Part shown: positions 20,861-35,170 of the stretch, piece after piece
Layout: every line of letters starts with the position of its first letter
How positions within the stretch are numbered: the stretch's first letter is position 1
Source: Paraspadella gotoi
Lineage: Eukaryota; Chaetognatha
Assembly (NCBI GenBank): GCA_051294375.1
Contig: CM119270.1
Coordinates: forward strand, 20,293,021-20,357,020
Reading direction: 5' to 3'
Length of the DNA: 64,000 nt
Translations under genes and position numbers: made by a program
The notes under the pieces: model-generated
What the model was told of the DNA's origin: nothing
What the model saw: the letters and a program-made list of their open reading frames with translations, nothing else
The model's database searches: none

Positions 20861-22059
20861 AATTCGCTCTACCCTCTCATTTGCAGCTATAAGCGTGTCC
20901 GTCCGTCCTTCCGTCTGTCTGTCCCAATGAGGCGGGTCCAGGGAGCGACTTTGCAAAATGAGCCAGCGCGGGAGTCTGTAGTAATTCTATAATTGAAGCG
21001 GTCGGGCTAAGCACGTGTATAAAGATTGGGATAGGGACCTGTGTTTGCAAGTGCCAATGGAGTAGTGTCCCAAATACAGTTGCCAAGGCAAAGTGTCAAA
21101 GTGCAGTGCTAGACAGTTTAGGAAGTCAGGTGATGACAAAGTTCCGTAAGACTGTGTAATCCAATTGCAGTTTGCAAAAGGCAGAGCCCACAGTTGCCAT
21201 AGGTTTGCCAAAGCAGGAAAAGGGTAAAGTTGGGGTGTCAAAGCTAAGGCCAATTGCTCTGAGTGCCAAGGCAGAGGAAAAGGTATATGCAAGGATGAAC
21301 AAAGCTAAGGCCAATTTTGCAAAAAACCAGGGACAGATGCCAATTATTATTTGCCAATGAGAATGACGAGACGCAGATTACATTGCAAGTACAACATTTT
21401 TTTTAAACTTTCAAAAATGTTCAGAGTTTAAAAATTGCACGCTCGTTTTTCAAAACCTTTTTCCTTTCTTGTGTTTTATTCTACTGATTCTCCTGATTTC
21501 CAATTCTACCTGATTCCTTGATCTCATTTTCCTGTTTCTTCTGCTTCTTCCTGATACCTTTCCTGATAATTCTCCTCAAGTTCTCCAGTTTCCTGTTCTC
21601 CCTCTCAACCTTTTAAAAAGCTTAACTAACTTGAAAAAGATAATAAGGTGGCGGAACAAATTTCTACTATGAGGGAAATTGACCTTTTCTCCTTTTGTTT
21701 ACCAAACAATCTCCGAAAAATCATGTTACTCTCTCTCATCTCTCTCTCTCATCTCTCTCTCTCTCTCTCTCCTTCTCTCGTCTCTCTCTCTCTCTTCTCT
21801 CTCTCTCCTCTCATCATCTCCCGCGTACTCGTTCGCACTCGAGGGCTGCTGTTTACAAATCCAAACCACGGAAAGAGAAGAGATAGAAAAAGTAAAAAAA
21901 ATGACGAGAGAGATGATGAACGTGACGTCATGATGAGAGAGAGAGGAGAGACGGAGAATGAGGAGAAGAGATAGGATCAAATTACTGAGTTTTTTCGAGT
22001 AGTTTTTTCATTAATTTACGTAGAGTAAATAATATTTATACCATAAAATTCTCTACCAT

Positions 22060-22590
22060 CTCAAGTATTCCTTCCTTTAATAAAGTCTATTTCCATTCTA
22101 CAATATCTCTTGTAAATCTCTACCCTCTGCTTAGATTCTCCTCTTATCTTTCACACCCTCTCTATATTCCAGTAAATACTCTTCCTCTCTATTCTTTTTA
22201 ATCTCTGCCCTCTCTATTCTTTATAATCTCTCCTCTTCTATTCTCCTAATTTCTCCCTCTCTATTCTGTAAATGCTCAACGAATACCTTTCTTCTATTAC
22301 TCCAATAGAATACTCTCCTATCATTCATTCTAAACTAACTTTCATACCCTCCTCTTAGTACCGTTTCATACTACACTGATATCTCTCCATCTACCTATTT
22401 TTTTAACTCTCTCTTACACTACTCTAAATTCTTTTAAATCTTCAATTTGCCTCTTTTATACTACCTATATAGTGCTCTCCCTTCTCTTATCTTTTAACTC
22501 TCCTCACCCTCTCTTAATTCTTACCATATTAATACTCTCTCCTTTCGTTTTCTACCTAAAACTCCTCGCTCTCTTTCCACCACCTACTAG
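22060..22590. repeat. Second array of the 23-bp minisatellite
   Basis: Same ctctattctcctaatctc-type unit as 20340-20860, more degraded. No equivalent is visible in the clean copy, where this position falls near the gap at 13789. Confidence 0.65.
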
Positions 22591-25590
22591 GTATCTCGTG
22601 CTCCTCGTTTTTGCCCAAGAATAAGGACTTCGATTTCGTTCGCTTGTTGATTTTTGTACGCGATTTCTTCGTACTCATCTCATAGTGTATCGAGACAACG
22701 AGGTGAAGTGAGACAAACGACGCTCGAGTGTACTGACAACGAGTGAAGAGAGTGGGGCTTGACAGCCAGCGTAAGACAGATCTGTGAAGCGTTCTCGGTT
22801 TTCTCGGAGTTGTAGTTTTAAATGTGCATGTTATGTCTCATCTTGGCACGCACCATTAACGCGATCGGCGGTGACGTCAATACGGAATCGCTCATATACG
22901 ACAAGAGAAGAGAGGAGAGAGAGAAGGAGAGAGGAGGAAGGGAAAAAACCATGACAGCGGTCAACAACCGACCAACGGAAGCAAAACACCTCTCGAGTTC
23001 TTTATCCTCTCACTTGAGCTCACCTCTACTCTCCGCCCTGCTGTCTGCTTAAACGATTCTCCCTTAAGTAACCTCCTTGGGCTTACACCTTACATATACA
23101 GCGGGTCTCATTAAACTGTGGCGCTCTGTAACTCGCAAGCGCGAAGTAGTGTCGTTATTTCACTCTACACTCTAGTGTTTGATTTATCGATTGTAATTAG
23201 ACGGGAGGTGTGCCATAACCAATTGCTCCACAACGTTACTTCGATATAAGTCTATATTTTACATGATATAGTATCAATGGCAACCACAAATCGCGTTCGC
23301 TCGTCCTCACTGGCAAACGAAACTGGCCTTCGTTTTTCTCTGCTATATAAAGATAAAATAAAAGCATAGGCGCAGCCATCCCATGTGGGATGAACGCCTC
23401 TATCTTCCGCCTTCTTTCCTTTCTAAGAATTTGCCTTTCCTATCGCTCTCTTTTTTTCCTCGACGCTTTTGTGAAGCTCTATTAACGCGGCTACGAAGTG
23501 AAAATAGATCGTCTCTTTTTCTTCAGCCAATCAAGAAGTTAAAACGTTACTATTTCTAATCTTGCAAGGATGCGGTCTGACATTACGCAGCCCAAGTTTT
23601 TTTATGTTATTCAGAAGAAATAGTAATTTGTCCACATTAAAGTTTTAAAATTTATATTACTTTTACATATAATCAATAATTTTACATCGATTATATAATA
23701 CATTTATTTAGACGTTGAAAATAGATTTCATTTTTCCGGAAAAAACTTTAAGGATCCATGGAACTATAAACTTCGCCGGCGTCCTCGAATGACGATCTCC
23801 TTATTGTCGTGATCGAGTATATCTCTATGATATTCTACTGTACTTTGTGTTTCCTCGGTGACTTAGTCTATGATATCTCTATGTGATATCTCTATTCGCC
23901 AAAGACATTTTCTCCTCTTTCCTTTTTCGGATTCGCGACGACTCTAGCTATCTCTCTATTCGTAGTGTCGCTTGTTAGACGAATATGCCATTTCCGTACG
24001 GCATTTTGTGGGAACAGCGATTTTGCGCGCACTCCCCACTCACTATAATTTCTCTGTTGGTGCATCTCATCAATAACGTAACGCCACTTAGTATATGTAA
24101 TATGCACGCTCTCAGTAATGTGGCTCAGATTCAGTACGCGCAGTTAGGTAACCGGTACTGCTACACTCCGTAGAATTACGCAATTCAGCTTAGAGCCATT
24201 TGGAAGAGCTGTGGGAAGAGCCATTGGATAGAGCTTGGAAGCTCTTTCCACACGCTACATCACATTAAACTAAGCCATTCTATTCTACATTCTAATTCCT
24301 ACTATTCTTAATTACATTTTCTCAGTTAACTTCAATCAATTACCTCTTATTGGTCCCAGCGCGCAATCTCTTCAAAAATAAAAAGTTGCCCTTTCTTTTC
24401 TTACTATCAATCAGTGACCTTACAATATTGTTAACCAATGGCACAGAGAGATTCCTCTTCTTTTCTAAATATTCTGAGAATTCAACTCCTCTCATTCCTT
24501 TAACTATTCATTTTGCGTTAGAACTTTTCCACCATCACTCGAGAGTTCAACGCATACACTTATCACACACATCTATTAAAGTTGAGACAAAACTCACATG
24601 AACGTTTGATTCAGATATTCTACGACAGATTACATTGTGTCTTCTTTGATATCTAAATTTCATTTCTTAACATATATCCTTATTTCCTAATAATGACACT
24701 TTCCTCCTCTTTTCTGTTTATTTTTCCATAAAAAAACTGCTCTCGCTCACGAAAGTGACGACACCACACCTTACCGCCGTCTCACGGTCGCCCATTCTCG
24801 CGGCAAACAGCAACATGAGGACAGACGGCGCGGTCTTCGCAACGCGTGTTCTCTGCACCTCGCTCCTTTCCTCTCGCCGTCCGTCTTTCCGTCGTTCTCT
24901 TCGCCTCGCCTCCGCACGTCGCCTCTGCTCCCGCCGCCTCTTCGCCTCCTGCCTTCGTTCTACTCCTTGAGTTCTCTCTCGATTCTTCTTCACATTATGC
25001 TCTCGTACTGGTCTCTCTAACTTCATCTTCTCTGCCTCTTCCTTAATATCACTCTCTCCCTATCGTGAGATGGCTCCGCACGTTGCGCTCAGTATCTCGA
25101 CGACACGGCGCTCAGGCCGGTGTGATTCGACGCAGCTTGCAAGCGCCGCCTATGGCCCGCTGCTTCCCTATGGCACCTTGCCCGTACCCTTCGCTCTCTC
25201 TGCCTCAGACTGTCGACTCACCTTTGCCGCAATCATTTCCATTATTCTAGATGCATTGTGACACGATACAGAACTCGTGCAAATAATAATCAGGAGCCCG
25301 ACAAGCACTTGGAGGTAGTCTCTTTGTGAATACAAAAGCCTCACCCATAAGTCCATCACCATAAGGCCATTTTCAGCTGAAACCAATAGTGAACCTTAAC
25401 TTCCTTAATTCACATATTGGCGTCCAACTTCATCTTAATTCTTTATTAATCAGCCTTTTCAGGTCACCATATCTACTTCACCTTTACCGTTCGGGTGTAC
25501 TTGTGATAATTTTTTACTTTTTATTCTCGTATTTTCTCTCTCTTGTGGTTTTTTCTCTCTCCTAATTTTCGCTGAAAGTCGCTCGAATTT
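22591..25590. other. Extra sequence without a clean counterpart
   Basis: No gene recognised. GC-richer stretches at about 24750-24970 and 25060-25260 have no consistent frame. In the anchor map this falls inside the interval that the clean copy represents with only about 0.85 kb and a 73-N gap. Confidence 0.4.
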
Positions 25591-28110
25591 TTACCTTTAA
25601 ACTATTTTCGAACTTCTATTTAAAAACTCGAAATTAAAACAAATAAATTATTTCTATACAAGCTAAGTAAAGAAAATGAAACGATTAATTTTTTTTTTCA
25701 CCCAAAATTAGTGAAGTGAGACTGTTTTATTTTTAAGTGTCTTAATCAGATGAAAAGACGCCATAGGTTTTTTTTAAACTTAGGTATGATAATTTTTTGT
25801 GAATAAAACAATAAAAAGTATTTGTTTTTACAGTAAACTCAAGAAAAACACTCAAAACGTTAGGAAAACGAATGTGTGTAAAGAATGGAAAGAAGGCAAA
25901 ATAATAAAAAATAATATAAAAAATTATTTCAATAAATAATATGTACATTTGTAACTTACTGAATTTAATTTCCTTCAAAGTTGTTTAAGGAAAAACACCT
26001 CACAAGCCATGTTTTCGTGATGTGTAAAAATTTTTTCTCTTTTTTCTGCTTGTTCAATATGTGAATGAAATAAAACAACAGAGCGTACGCTAAGCCGAGG
26101 AATAGGGCGCAGACAGTCCACACTCTAGGCTTGTTTCTAGGTAGCCTCGGTAAGGGCTTCTTAGAGGAGTCGACCCAGTATTTTGGTTCAGAATGTTTTT
26201 ACACAACCGAATAATTCTTCGTTCTCGGTTCATGTCGCCGTACCACTACCGTCTCATATAATAATGGTGTGTTGGCCTGATTGGCTTCATCTCCTCTGCG
26301 TCTTTACTTTCTCAAATCAATAAATCCTGTTCTCCTGTGGAATTTGCGAGGTGAATTTGTATATCACTCTGAACTGGTTTTGAATTCTCGAGTCGTCTGC
26401 ATTTTTAATGTCAATAAAATATTTTTAAATCAAGTTGAAATTTCTCGAATCTTCGTCAAGTTCAGTCAAAATAAATAACAAAAGACTATTTAAGATTATA
26501 AGTGACAGAGGCAGCCTAAAGACAATATATTTAGTATATTTTTTCCCTCTGTTTTACACAAACTTATTCCTCTTCTCTTCATCCCCCCATTTCCCCCCCC
26601 ACCCCTCCCCCCTCCACCGAACCCCAGGGAACATCACCTCACACCCTTCGCCTCCAAATCGTTCGACCGATTTCAGACGTTCATCATCAACGTCACCTTT
26701 TCAGACCGGACAAGTGGGCGTGTCGACTTCCGAGGACCGCTTCACGCGGAGACGCGTCGTCCGCTCGTGCGATTCTCTGAATCCCGCGGCGTTTCTCATG
26801 AACGCCACTGGGGCGAAAGACGGCCACCGGCGAGCCACCGGAGGGGAGTACACCGTCAGGGAGTCGCTTTGTGTCGAACTGTTATGGCCTCACCAATAGG
26901 CGGAACCAGATTTCCTGTTATAATGTTTGTTTTTTTCATTGCACGCGTTGACAGGAACAAGAGAAGAATCTCTGGCGTTCTATGCGTTGCTATTGTGATT
27001 TAATATTTGTGCTCAACCTAAGTATTATTGTCCTCCGACGCTGTTTTGGGTGAGTTTTTAATGTATTGCGAAATGAGTAACGAAACAAAGAAAAAAAAAT
27101 TGAATAAGTCCTGGAGGTAAGGGGTTAATTTGCCTTTATGTTGAGTCATGCTAAATATGAGAGGGAAATACGTTGAAGGGTATGCTGTTGGGCGTGTTTT
27201 TTTTTTTTTTTTTTCATTGAAATAAAGTAATATAATGACTCTTTGTATTTTCATAGAATATTTATATTCTGTATATGCGAAAAGATTTAGGCTTAATTTC
27301 GGTGGTTGTGGTCGGCGTGGGCTAAATGATACAAAATATGAGACGGATTAGCTTTCAGTTTAATGTATTAAGTTTGGTATAAAATATGAAATTTAAAACT
27401 TGAAGGATACCTGAGATTAGTGTTTCCAAGACTATTTAACTTTATGTTTTGACAAAAAAGTTCGATTATAATATTGTACAACTCCCAATTATTCTCATGG
27501 TGCTGCAAATACTTCGAATATCTCTCTCACACATTGTTCATCTTCGTTTATCTCAATCTCTCTTTTCTCTTCTCTCTCTCTACATATATCATCGGCACAA
27601 CTGAGGACTTATAGCGAAGTCTCCTGTCACTCTTTATTTCGTTAATTACTTGCATCGCTCCACATCTCGTCTCCTCTCTCTCTACCGCGGCTGAAGTAAA
27701 AGGATTTCAAGGTATTTTATTCATGAAAAAACGAGGAGCTTATTTAAATTAATGAAACGTTCGGTGTTTAAATAAATATCTCACAAAATAAATTATAACT
27801 TAAACATGATAAAAAACGTTCATCATTTAGAATATGTAAAATAATAAAAGGGGTAGGACTTTCGGTTTTACACGGAACGTTGTGTGAGAAATAACGGCTA
27901 CGCGGAAGTCGAAGTCCCAACTTATTTTCTCTTTCTCTCTGGTTTTCATTCCAACGGGATGATATCGTGATTCGATACAAATGGACAAAAGAATGAACTC
28001 TGACGAGTCTAACAATTAATTTTATTCTCAATATGGCTGTGTGAATATCTGTCCGCGTTGAGAAAAATATGGATACGAATCGAAAATGTGGGTAGTTAGA
28101 ATTGTTCATC
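25591..28110. other. Non-coding, with a GC-rich block at 26650-26900
   Basis: The block at 26650-26900 is GC-rich and open for about 90 codons (TGQVGVSTSEDRFTRRR through ATGGEYTVRESLCVEL), but I recognise no domain. Because indel errors are likely in this stretch, frames are unreliable. 26583-26623 is a C-run-rich segment. The rest is AT-rich. Confidence 0.3.
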
Positions 28111-31100
28111 ACCGAGGTCGCATTTATCAAAACGATGACCCAGGGACGGTTTTGCTGCAGGAGGTTTCTTTCTCTCTCAGAAAATAACCTCCAAGAAAAA
28201 ACTTTACTTCCTCGCCCAAATAATATAAATACTTTTCCGTATTTATTTTGTATTTCACAATGTCGGAATATACGTATTAGATCGTAACGGTAATAATATA
28301 AAGTTCCGCAAATGATATGTGGTGTAAAAAAAATAAAGAAATTAAAAGAATTTAACGACGTGGTGTTTATAAAAAAATATACTGCCAATTTGATTTAAAG
28401 GTCTTAAACTCTCTCAGGTGGTGAGCAAAAATATAAAAAAATTAAAATTAAGCGCGCACACAAAAAAAATATATATAAAATATTAGATATTATAATAAAT
28501 AACATAGAGAACGAAAAAGTTAATAACAGAGCTAAGGTATCTGGTTTCCTGTAAAAGAGAAATAATCATTTATATCGTTCGACGCGTGCGAAATTTCTAA
28601 CCTTTTACTGACTTTCTTTAATTTAACTCGCGCCATGGCCACTTTACCTCGTTATATCTTCTCTTCATTAGTGTGGCGTGGCCTCGGTGCGAATCATTTA
28701 ACCTTTCTCGGTTCATTTAATCCATGCAGGATGTAAAACTATACTCCAGCACGCGCACGATATCGCGACTGCTTAAACCTGCAACTCATAGCGAAACTAC
28801 GTGTCCATACTTGGGCGAAACACAACCATCGACGTTATCGAAACTCTCATCGCGATCTCGCACGCTCTCTCGAATTATGTGGAACCAACGACGAACAACG
28901 TACGAACGACGGACGCTTGAGAAATCTTTCTTAAAAAACTCCTTTATTCAAACTTTTATTTCAATGACTTAAGTTTTATTTTCTTTGTTATGTTTTAAAA
29001 ATTCACATTAAAAGTCAAAATCCTATTCTTTATTTTCACGTAATAAACTATGCTTACATATATGTTAGTTTCTAAACTATTAATTGTGTCACTCTGTGGA
29101 TAAACCAATCTTACGATAAATACATCTTTATACTTATCTGAGACTCGTACTTTAAATCTCCAAAGTCAATCAAAAACATCATACATTAGATTTGTCTTCT
29201 TCTCATTCTTTTTTCTCATTCCGAGCCCTCTGCCCTAACTTCTGTTTTAAAACCCCTCTTACCTCTATACTGCCTGTAAACTGCACTGTCCCCCCGACAA
29301 GTGTTCGTTTCGCTTGAGAAATCCGAACTTAGAAACGTTTACATTCCGCCTTCATCTCTGCACTATTAACATTTACTAAAAATACTATAGTTAACACGCT
29401 CACAACAGCCGCAAACTGGTCATATCAAAGGCGCCCGACGAAGGCAGCTACCCTAACCCACAGGTCAAGGCGCCCACAATAAGCTCCCCCCCATAAAATA
29501 TAAAAAGCGGTGTTCCATGAGTGTGAAGGAATCCGATTATTCTTTCTACTCTTCGACCTCTGCTCCAGAACCCCGCGATTTGTTACATTCGTCTTAACCC
29601 TCAATAAAGCTGGAGGGACAGTTCTTAGTATGTTTTTCTTTCTTTTTAATGTTCTTTTTTTTTATAACAAAAATAAAAGTCTGGTGTGCAAATCCGCCTG
29701 GCGTAATTTCATTTTTCAAATCCTCTTAAGTCAGTTTCTTGGCTCTATTAACTAATTGATCTGATATATTAAACCTTCTCATATCATTCTTTCTGCTCTC
29801 CAGTAACTCAATTTTATCGCGCATCATTCTCTTGTTTAACCATTTTCGACATTTTTCTGCTCCGTTCTCCCGCTCCCTCCACGTATGTGCAGCACTTTTC
29901 ATTCACCCTCTCGTGTCTCATTTAGTCAGACCATTATATTATCATATTACCTTATACCTCGCACTCATATATTTCTCCCCGTTCTCTCCCGCCCCATCAA
30001 TTGGCCTTCCCCTATACCTCTGTTTTTTCAAATCATGTCGCTTTTAGTTTTTCCTTTACTCCTATCCTTTCTTTATTACTGATCATCCCATCATACCAAC
30101 TGAACGATAGTGGCATATACTTCTTTTAAAAAGGCTTGTCCTATTTTTTGTACACCTTTTTCCTAGCAAATGATCTTTCTTCACAGCTGTGAACACAGTG
30201 TTTAACACCTTTCCCCCACCTCATATTACCAAATTATAGAGAGGATATATCTTTCTTTGCGCACATCGCATTTTTGACAAACTCATCCCGATAATATCAA
30301 AATAATCCCCCCGATTATATATTTTATATTCTTGCCGATTTACCTTAATATATATTATAATATTCTTAGCCATAAAATTTTCCGACATTTTTATTTTTCA
30401 CTCTAATTTTCTCTCTCAATGTGGTTCTCATCTCTTCTCTTCATTGTTCGACAGTTTCATATCACCCCACCATTGGCCATATATAAACCACTCGACCCCC
30501 CTTTTTCTGTCCTATTTTATTTTAACCATTATTCTCGAAACAATCTTATACTCTGCCTCCTCTACCTTTCTCACTAGTCCAACCTACACTTTTCTTGCTT
30601 ATGCGGAACACTGTCCTCTCTGATTATTATAACTAACTTCGCCTTGCGCTCACTTTCGTAACTCCGCCAGGTTCCCGCAACTAGTCCTAACACCAATCTC
30701 TCGCTCATTCGTTCCATATTCGCTACATTTATATCCTTTATTTCCTATTAATTGTTCTGCCACCCTTCTCGAAATTCTTCTCTCTATACTCGGTGGTTGC
30801 TTTACTCGATTGTTTTTTAGTTGCTACATCGTACTTAATTAAAAAAATCTTTCCATCGCTCAGTCGTACCTATGTACGTGTTTACTCTTCTATCTCTCTC
30901 TTCTCTCTCTTCCGTCTCATCTCTCGCTCTCTCCTCTCTCTCTCTCTCACTAATTTCTCCCTCCACTCCATACTCTCATTTCCTTCTACTGTTCCTGATC
31001 CTTATGTCACGCCATTATTTCATCTATTTTATTGTTCAAACTATCTGACTTCGCTTTAACTCTAGAGCTATATTACGGCTTGTCACTGACACCCACCATC

Positions 31101-34100
31101 AGTTTCTGCATCAATTCTCTCACCACCAAGTGTGCGATCAACCGACATCACTGTTATACTATCATCTCAGCAGACATAGCAGTTGACGGGCTTAATTGTC
31201 GGAAGCAGTGAGGGTCCGAGAGGATTCTAACCTCCCATGTATTCGATCATCATCCAATCTTAGTCCCATCCATCACGATTCATCATTCTTCATAAGTCAT
31301 CTCATGTCGCTATCAGATCATATCCATCCTTTATCGAGATATTCTCAATCAAAGGTGCGGTGATCTGTGCTCAAGTCGCTATAGATACCGAGAGATTCTT
31401 ATGCGCCTCTCTTTACGAAAATGGGTCTTAAAGCGTGACTTCGAGCGTAGATAAGAGAATGAGAGAGAGAGAGGAGCGTGGGAGAAAAGAGGCAAGGAGA
31501 GAGTGAGAAACGGGGAAGACTGATTGATTGTGAGAGGAATTTGGAGGAGGTGAACAATGAACAAAACGGAGAGATCGGAGTGTGAGGTAGGAGATTGGGA
31601 GAGGATTTTGGAATTGTCAGAGAGGAGAGAAGAACTGAGAGAGGATGATAGAGAGTGTGATGCGAGAGTGATGATACGAGATTGAGAGAGACAGAGGAGA
31701 CAGAGAGAGAGAGATGAGGACCAGGGTCCATTGGACTGCAAGGCGAGTTTCGAAGAAGCCGGGAGACTCGAGGGAATTCGAATCATCTCTGACTCGGTCT
31801 CTCAGGACTATCTCGTCTGATCTCCCCCTCCTGACTGTATTACTCTCTCTGGTCGCCTCTGATAGTCTTGTTATCGACTAGACTCTCTTCGCTCTCTCTT
31901 TCTTTCTCATCGCAAGCTTATCAGAGATCTGTATCACTCGAAGGGATACCCTTAATTACGACGACTCTCTTCACTCAGAGAGAAATCCAAAAGATGTGGA
32001 CCTGGGACATCGAGAAGAGAGAGAGAATATGTTGTTTTATATTTTTCATTTGTTCATCGGCTCAATGCTTCCTTTTGTCGGGAGATTCTCTTTTTGTTTT
32101 CTTCATAATTTATGAATGAAAAAGAATTCACGCGTGACCTACTCACGTTGATCATCTTCCAGTCACCTAGGTGGGTGACAATCAATCCTAAGTTGACGTG
32201 AACGGGCGGCTGCTCTAGCCACGAATCTTCTCCAAATTCTCTCGCTTTTCTCGACTTCACGTCGTTTTCAGTCGTCCCGAGGTTATATTCACGAGACAGT
32301 AGAATGTGAATCACCAAGTAAAAGTGAGCGTGAGAACACATAAACGGATGGTTGCCGTTTTTTCTCGTCTATACGGTTATGTCTGATTCTGAATAAGATA
32401 TGTTGAAACGATGTAGATTTGTATAGGAAGAAAGAAGAAAAAGAGAATATGTGAATATGTGATAAAGGTTGTTTTGTGAAGGTTAGATTTTGGTTTTAAT
32501 CTGTTAATGAAAAGAAAAAAAAGAAGAAAAAAGTGTATAAAGAGAGAAATGAAAGGAGGTAGATAAGAAAGAAGACCGAAAAATTCACGTTTTTTCTCCA
32601 GTTCTCTTTCACGCAGAAATAAATCTAAGAGACCCTCCTTTAAATAGTATCGAAGAATAACGTGGAAAAGTGAATGATATTGCACACGCGAGAGAAAAAC
32701 GAAACGGGACAGTGAATATCTCTCGTATTAGAGGTAGAACGTTGATAGTTGGCGCCTTTCGCGACATATTTGAGACTCTCTTTAGCACGCGCGTTGTAGT
32801 TTACGAGGGTGAGACGAGGGGTGAGGCCGCTAATAGCTCGTTTTTTGCCGATATTTGTCATTGTTGCTTGAGTGCAGTAGAAGTTTGGGCGGAGAGTGTT
32901 ATTTTCGCGCCGGATCGTTAGTGCTAGATGTATACCAGGGTTGATAGAAGAGATAATGAGAGCTGATTTTTTACAACACACTCACGATTCCTCGTGAGGA
33001 TAGGTTCCTACTCGTGATACGTGTGGCTGAGTATGTCGTGTGGTTCCAATGGGATTTATAAAAGATTTTTCTGATTTTCTAATTTTATACACCTTACGAG
33101 ATGAGAATTCTGAATATGAAAAATATATATAGCTTTAATATAGTGTTGTTTGTTAAATTTTAATTATAATATATTATGTACACGAATTGAACCATTGAAT
33201 TGTGGAGTAAATTCTATATATGGATTGTATTATTCTTACGCCAGTATTATGCTTTATTCTATATTATTTATATTCGTGTATACTAATCGAAGGTATAATA
33301 CAAGTAATGAATTATTAGTCAACACTCTTTTTCTATATTCATTAATCAATTAGGCTATCTGTATGCTCTTCATTGCTTATTTTTGTTTATCTTCTTATAA
33401 TAATCTGTCGACTATATATTTACTAGATCTCTTTTATGTCTTATGGTTTTTGTGTCTCACTCCAAATCAGAAGCGAAATGATCTATAACCCATTTCACAC
33501 AGTTTTCTCGACTATAGTAAATATCTGCCAGTATCTCAGCAACGTGATTGTAGAGAGAAAATAATACGTTTCTATAACATCTATATACAAAACCGTTGAC
33601 CAATTCCTAGGTACGCTCACCTCGAATTAAGTTTTGTCGTATTTATTTTTCTCGCGCGAAATTTTTATTGTTACAAATGGAAAGTTGAGAAAAATATATT
33701 TTTCATATATTTTTAAATCTAAATTCTAAAATTATTCAATGCATAGCTGCTCTCACGAATAAGTTTTGTGTATATGTAGATAGAACATGAAAAGAATTAT
33801 ATTAGTATAAAGTGTTATTTTCTTTTATTCTAAGTCCAATAACTTTTAGCTTGAGGATTTTTAAAGGCGTGGTTAATGATGAATATCTATGACAAAGGCA
33901 ACTCGTAAGAGCTGTAGAACAAAAATATTTTATATAAAAGGAGGGTGACGCTTTCTCGATACTATTAGTTGACAAGAATGGTGATTTTACGCTGAACATG
34001 GGAATTTCTGTGTTATGTCTTCTTTGGTGAATATTAGGGATGCAGTTTAATGAGCTTTACGACTTAAAAAGTCTTCCACTCTGCGCGAAAGCACATGGTG

Positions 34101-34796
34101 ATGACATGGTTTGTCAAAATCATTATCATCTAGATACCATAAGTATAGTATTATGCTCAGTAACTTACTACCGTGTGGATGCCTGATTGTAATGATATCG
34201 TCCTGCGCTCGTCGATATATTACATCGTATATGATGAAAACTCACAATTTTTCAGCTGAATAGGTCTTGCTGATACATTTGATGGTGAATACGAGAAATA
34301 ACAGGACCAATAAAAGTCTTCAGTCATATTTCGCGCAATCATGGTGACTCTTTTCTCGACTCGGGATTTTTTTTCTCCTTGATAAAATTTCTCAGATTCG
34401 AATGGAAATTTCGTCATTCGTTTTTTATAGTTGGATGTCGGAGAAGAATTTGATTTTATGAGGTTGCGAATGGCTTGATCTGATCTACGTCGTAGTGCTA
34501 ACTAGGGGTGAGAGAGAGAGAAGTATGAGTGAGAGAGATGAGAGAGAGATGATGAGGTAGGGAAGACTGTGAGGAGAGACTTGTCGAGATGAGAGAAGAT
34601 TTGGAAGTGAGAGAGCAGAGAGAGGGGAGAGGAATGGGGGGACGACCTGGTAGGAATAATAGAAGAGACAATGTTATGCAAGATTGGATGAGCGAATAAG
34701 AAGAAAAAAACTCGATCCTCGCGATTGGAGAGAGGTTGTGAAAGTATTAAAAAGGAGTCCATGAGCGGCAGAGAGAGAGGAAAGACGAGTGACAGT

Positions 34797-35170
34797 TTAA
34801 TCCTTTAACCTAACCCAAGTCCGACTAGAAGACCTGATAACCTAATCCCGAGAGAAATAACGCACTAACCAACCCAATCCCTAACCTAACCAACTAACCT
34901 AACTCAATGCCTAGCCTAACTTAAAGCACAATCGCTCTTAGAAGCGCTCATGAAGTACATAACGCCAAATCGCACCTAGAGAGGAACGTGGAACCTAAAC
35001 CTCGAATCGGCGCCCTTCACGCTAAGACCGCTAACCCAATCGACGCCATAGACGTAACTAAGGCACGAAATCGAAGACCTAGAGCCTAACCTACCAGATC
35101 TCTAACATAACCGCCACAATCCTAACTAATCGTAACCCAATTCCATAAGCCAACCTGAAACCTATATCCC
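34797..35170. repeat. Degraded (CCTAA)n array
   Basis: Nine exact CCTAA words plus many one-base variants (acccaa, cctga, ccaacc) occur in about 370 bp, all in the same orientation. By chance fewer than one is expected. TTAGG/CCTAA is the ancestral arthropod telomere repeat. The irregularity fits either an old interstitial array or raw-read error. Confidence 0.65.

Larger units (their letters stand above)
20890..34505 (+). repeat. Noisy collinear copy of 12300-18631
   Basis: Anchors occur in the same order and orientation. The TCCG tetramer run and minisatellite 12303-12662 recur at 20897-21350. ccctctcaaccttttaaaaa at 12860 recurs at 21600. The stretch after ctttcttaaaaa (15610) recurs at 28925. 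acaataagctccccccca (15962) recurs at 29477. gaagaagccgggagactcga (17182) recurs at 31751. cgtcgtagtgctaactaggg (18609) recurs at 34488. Differences are mainly scattered one- to few-base indels with extra inserted sequence. It probably represents uncorrected long-read sequence of the same locus, less likely a diverged duplication. Confidence 0.8.
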
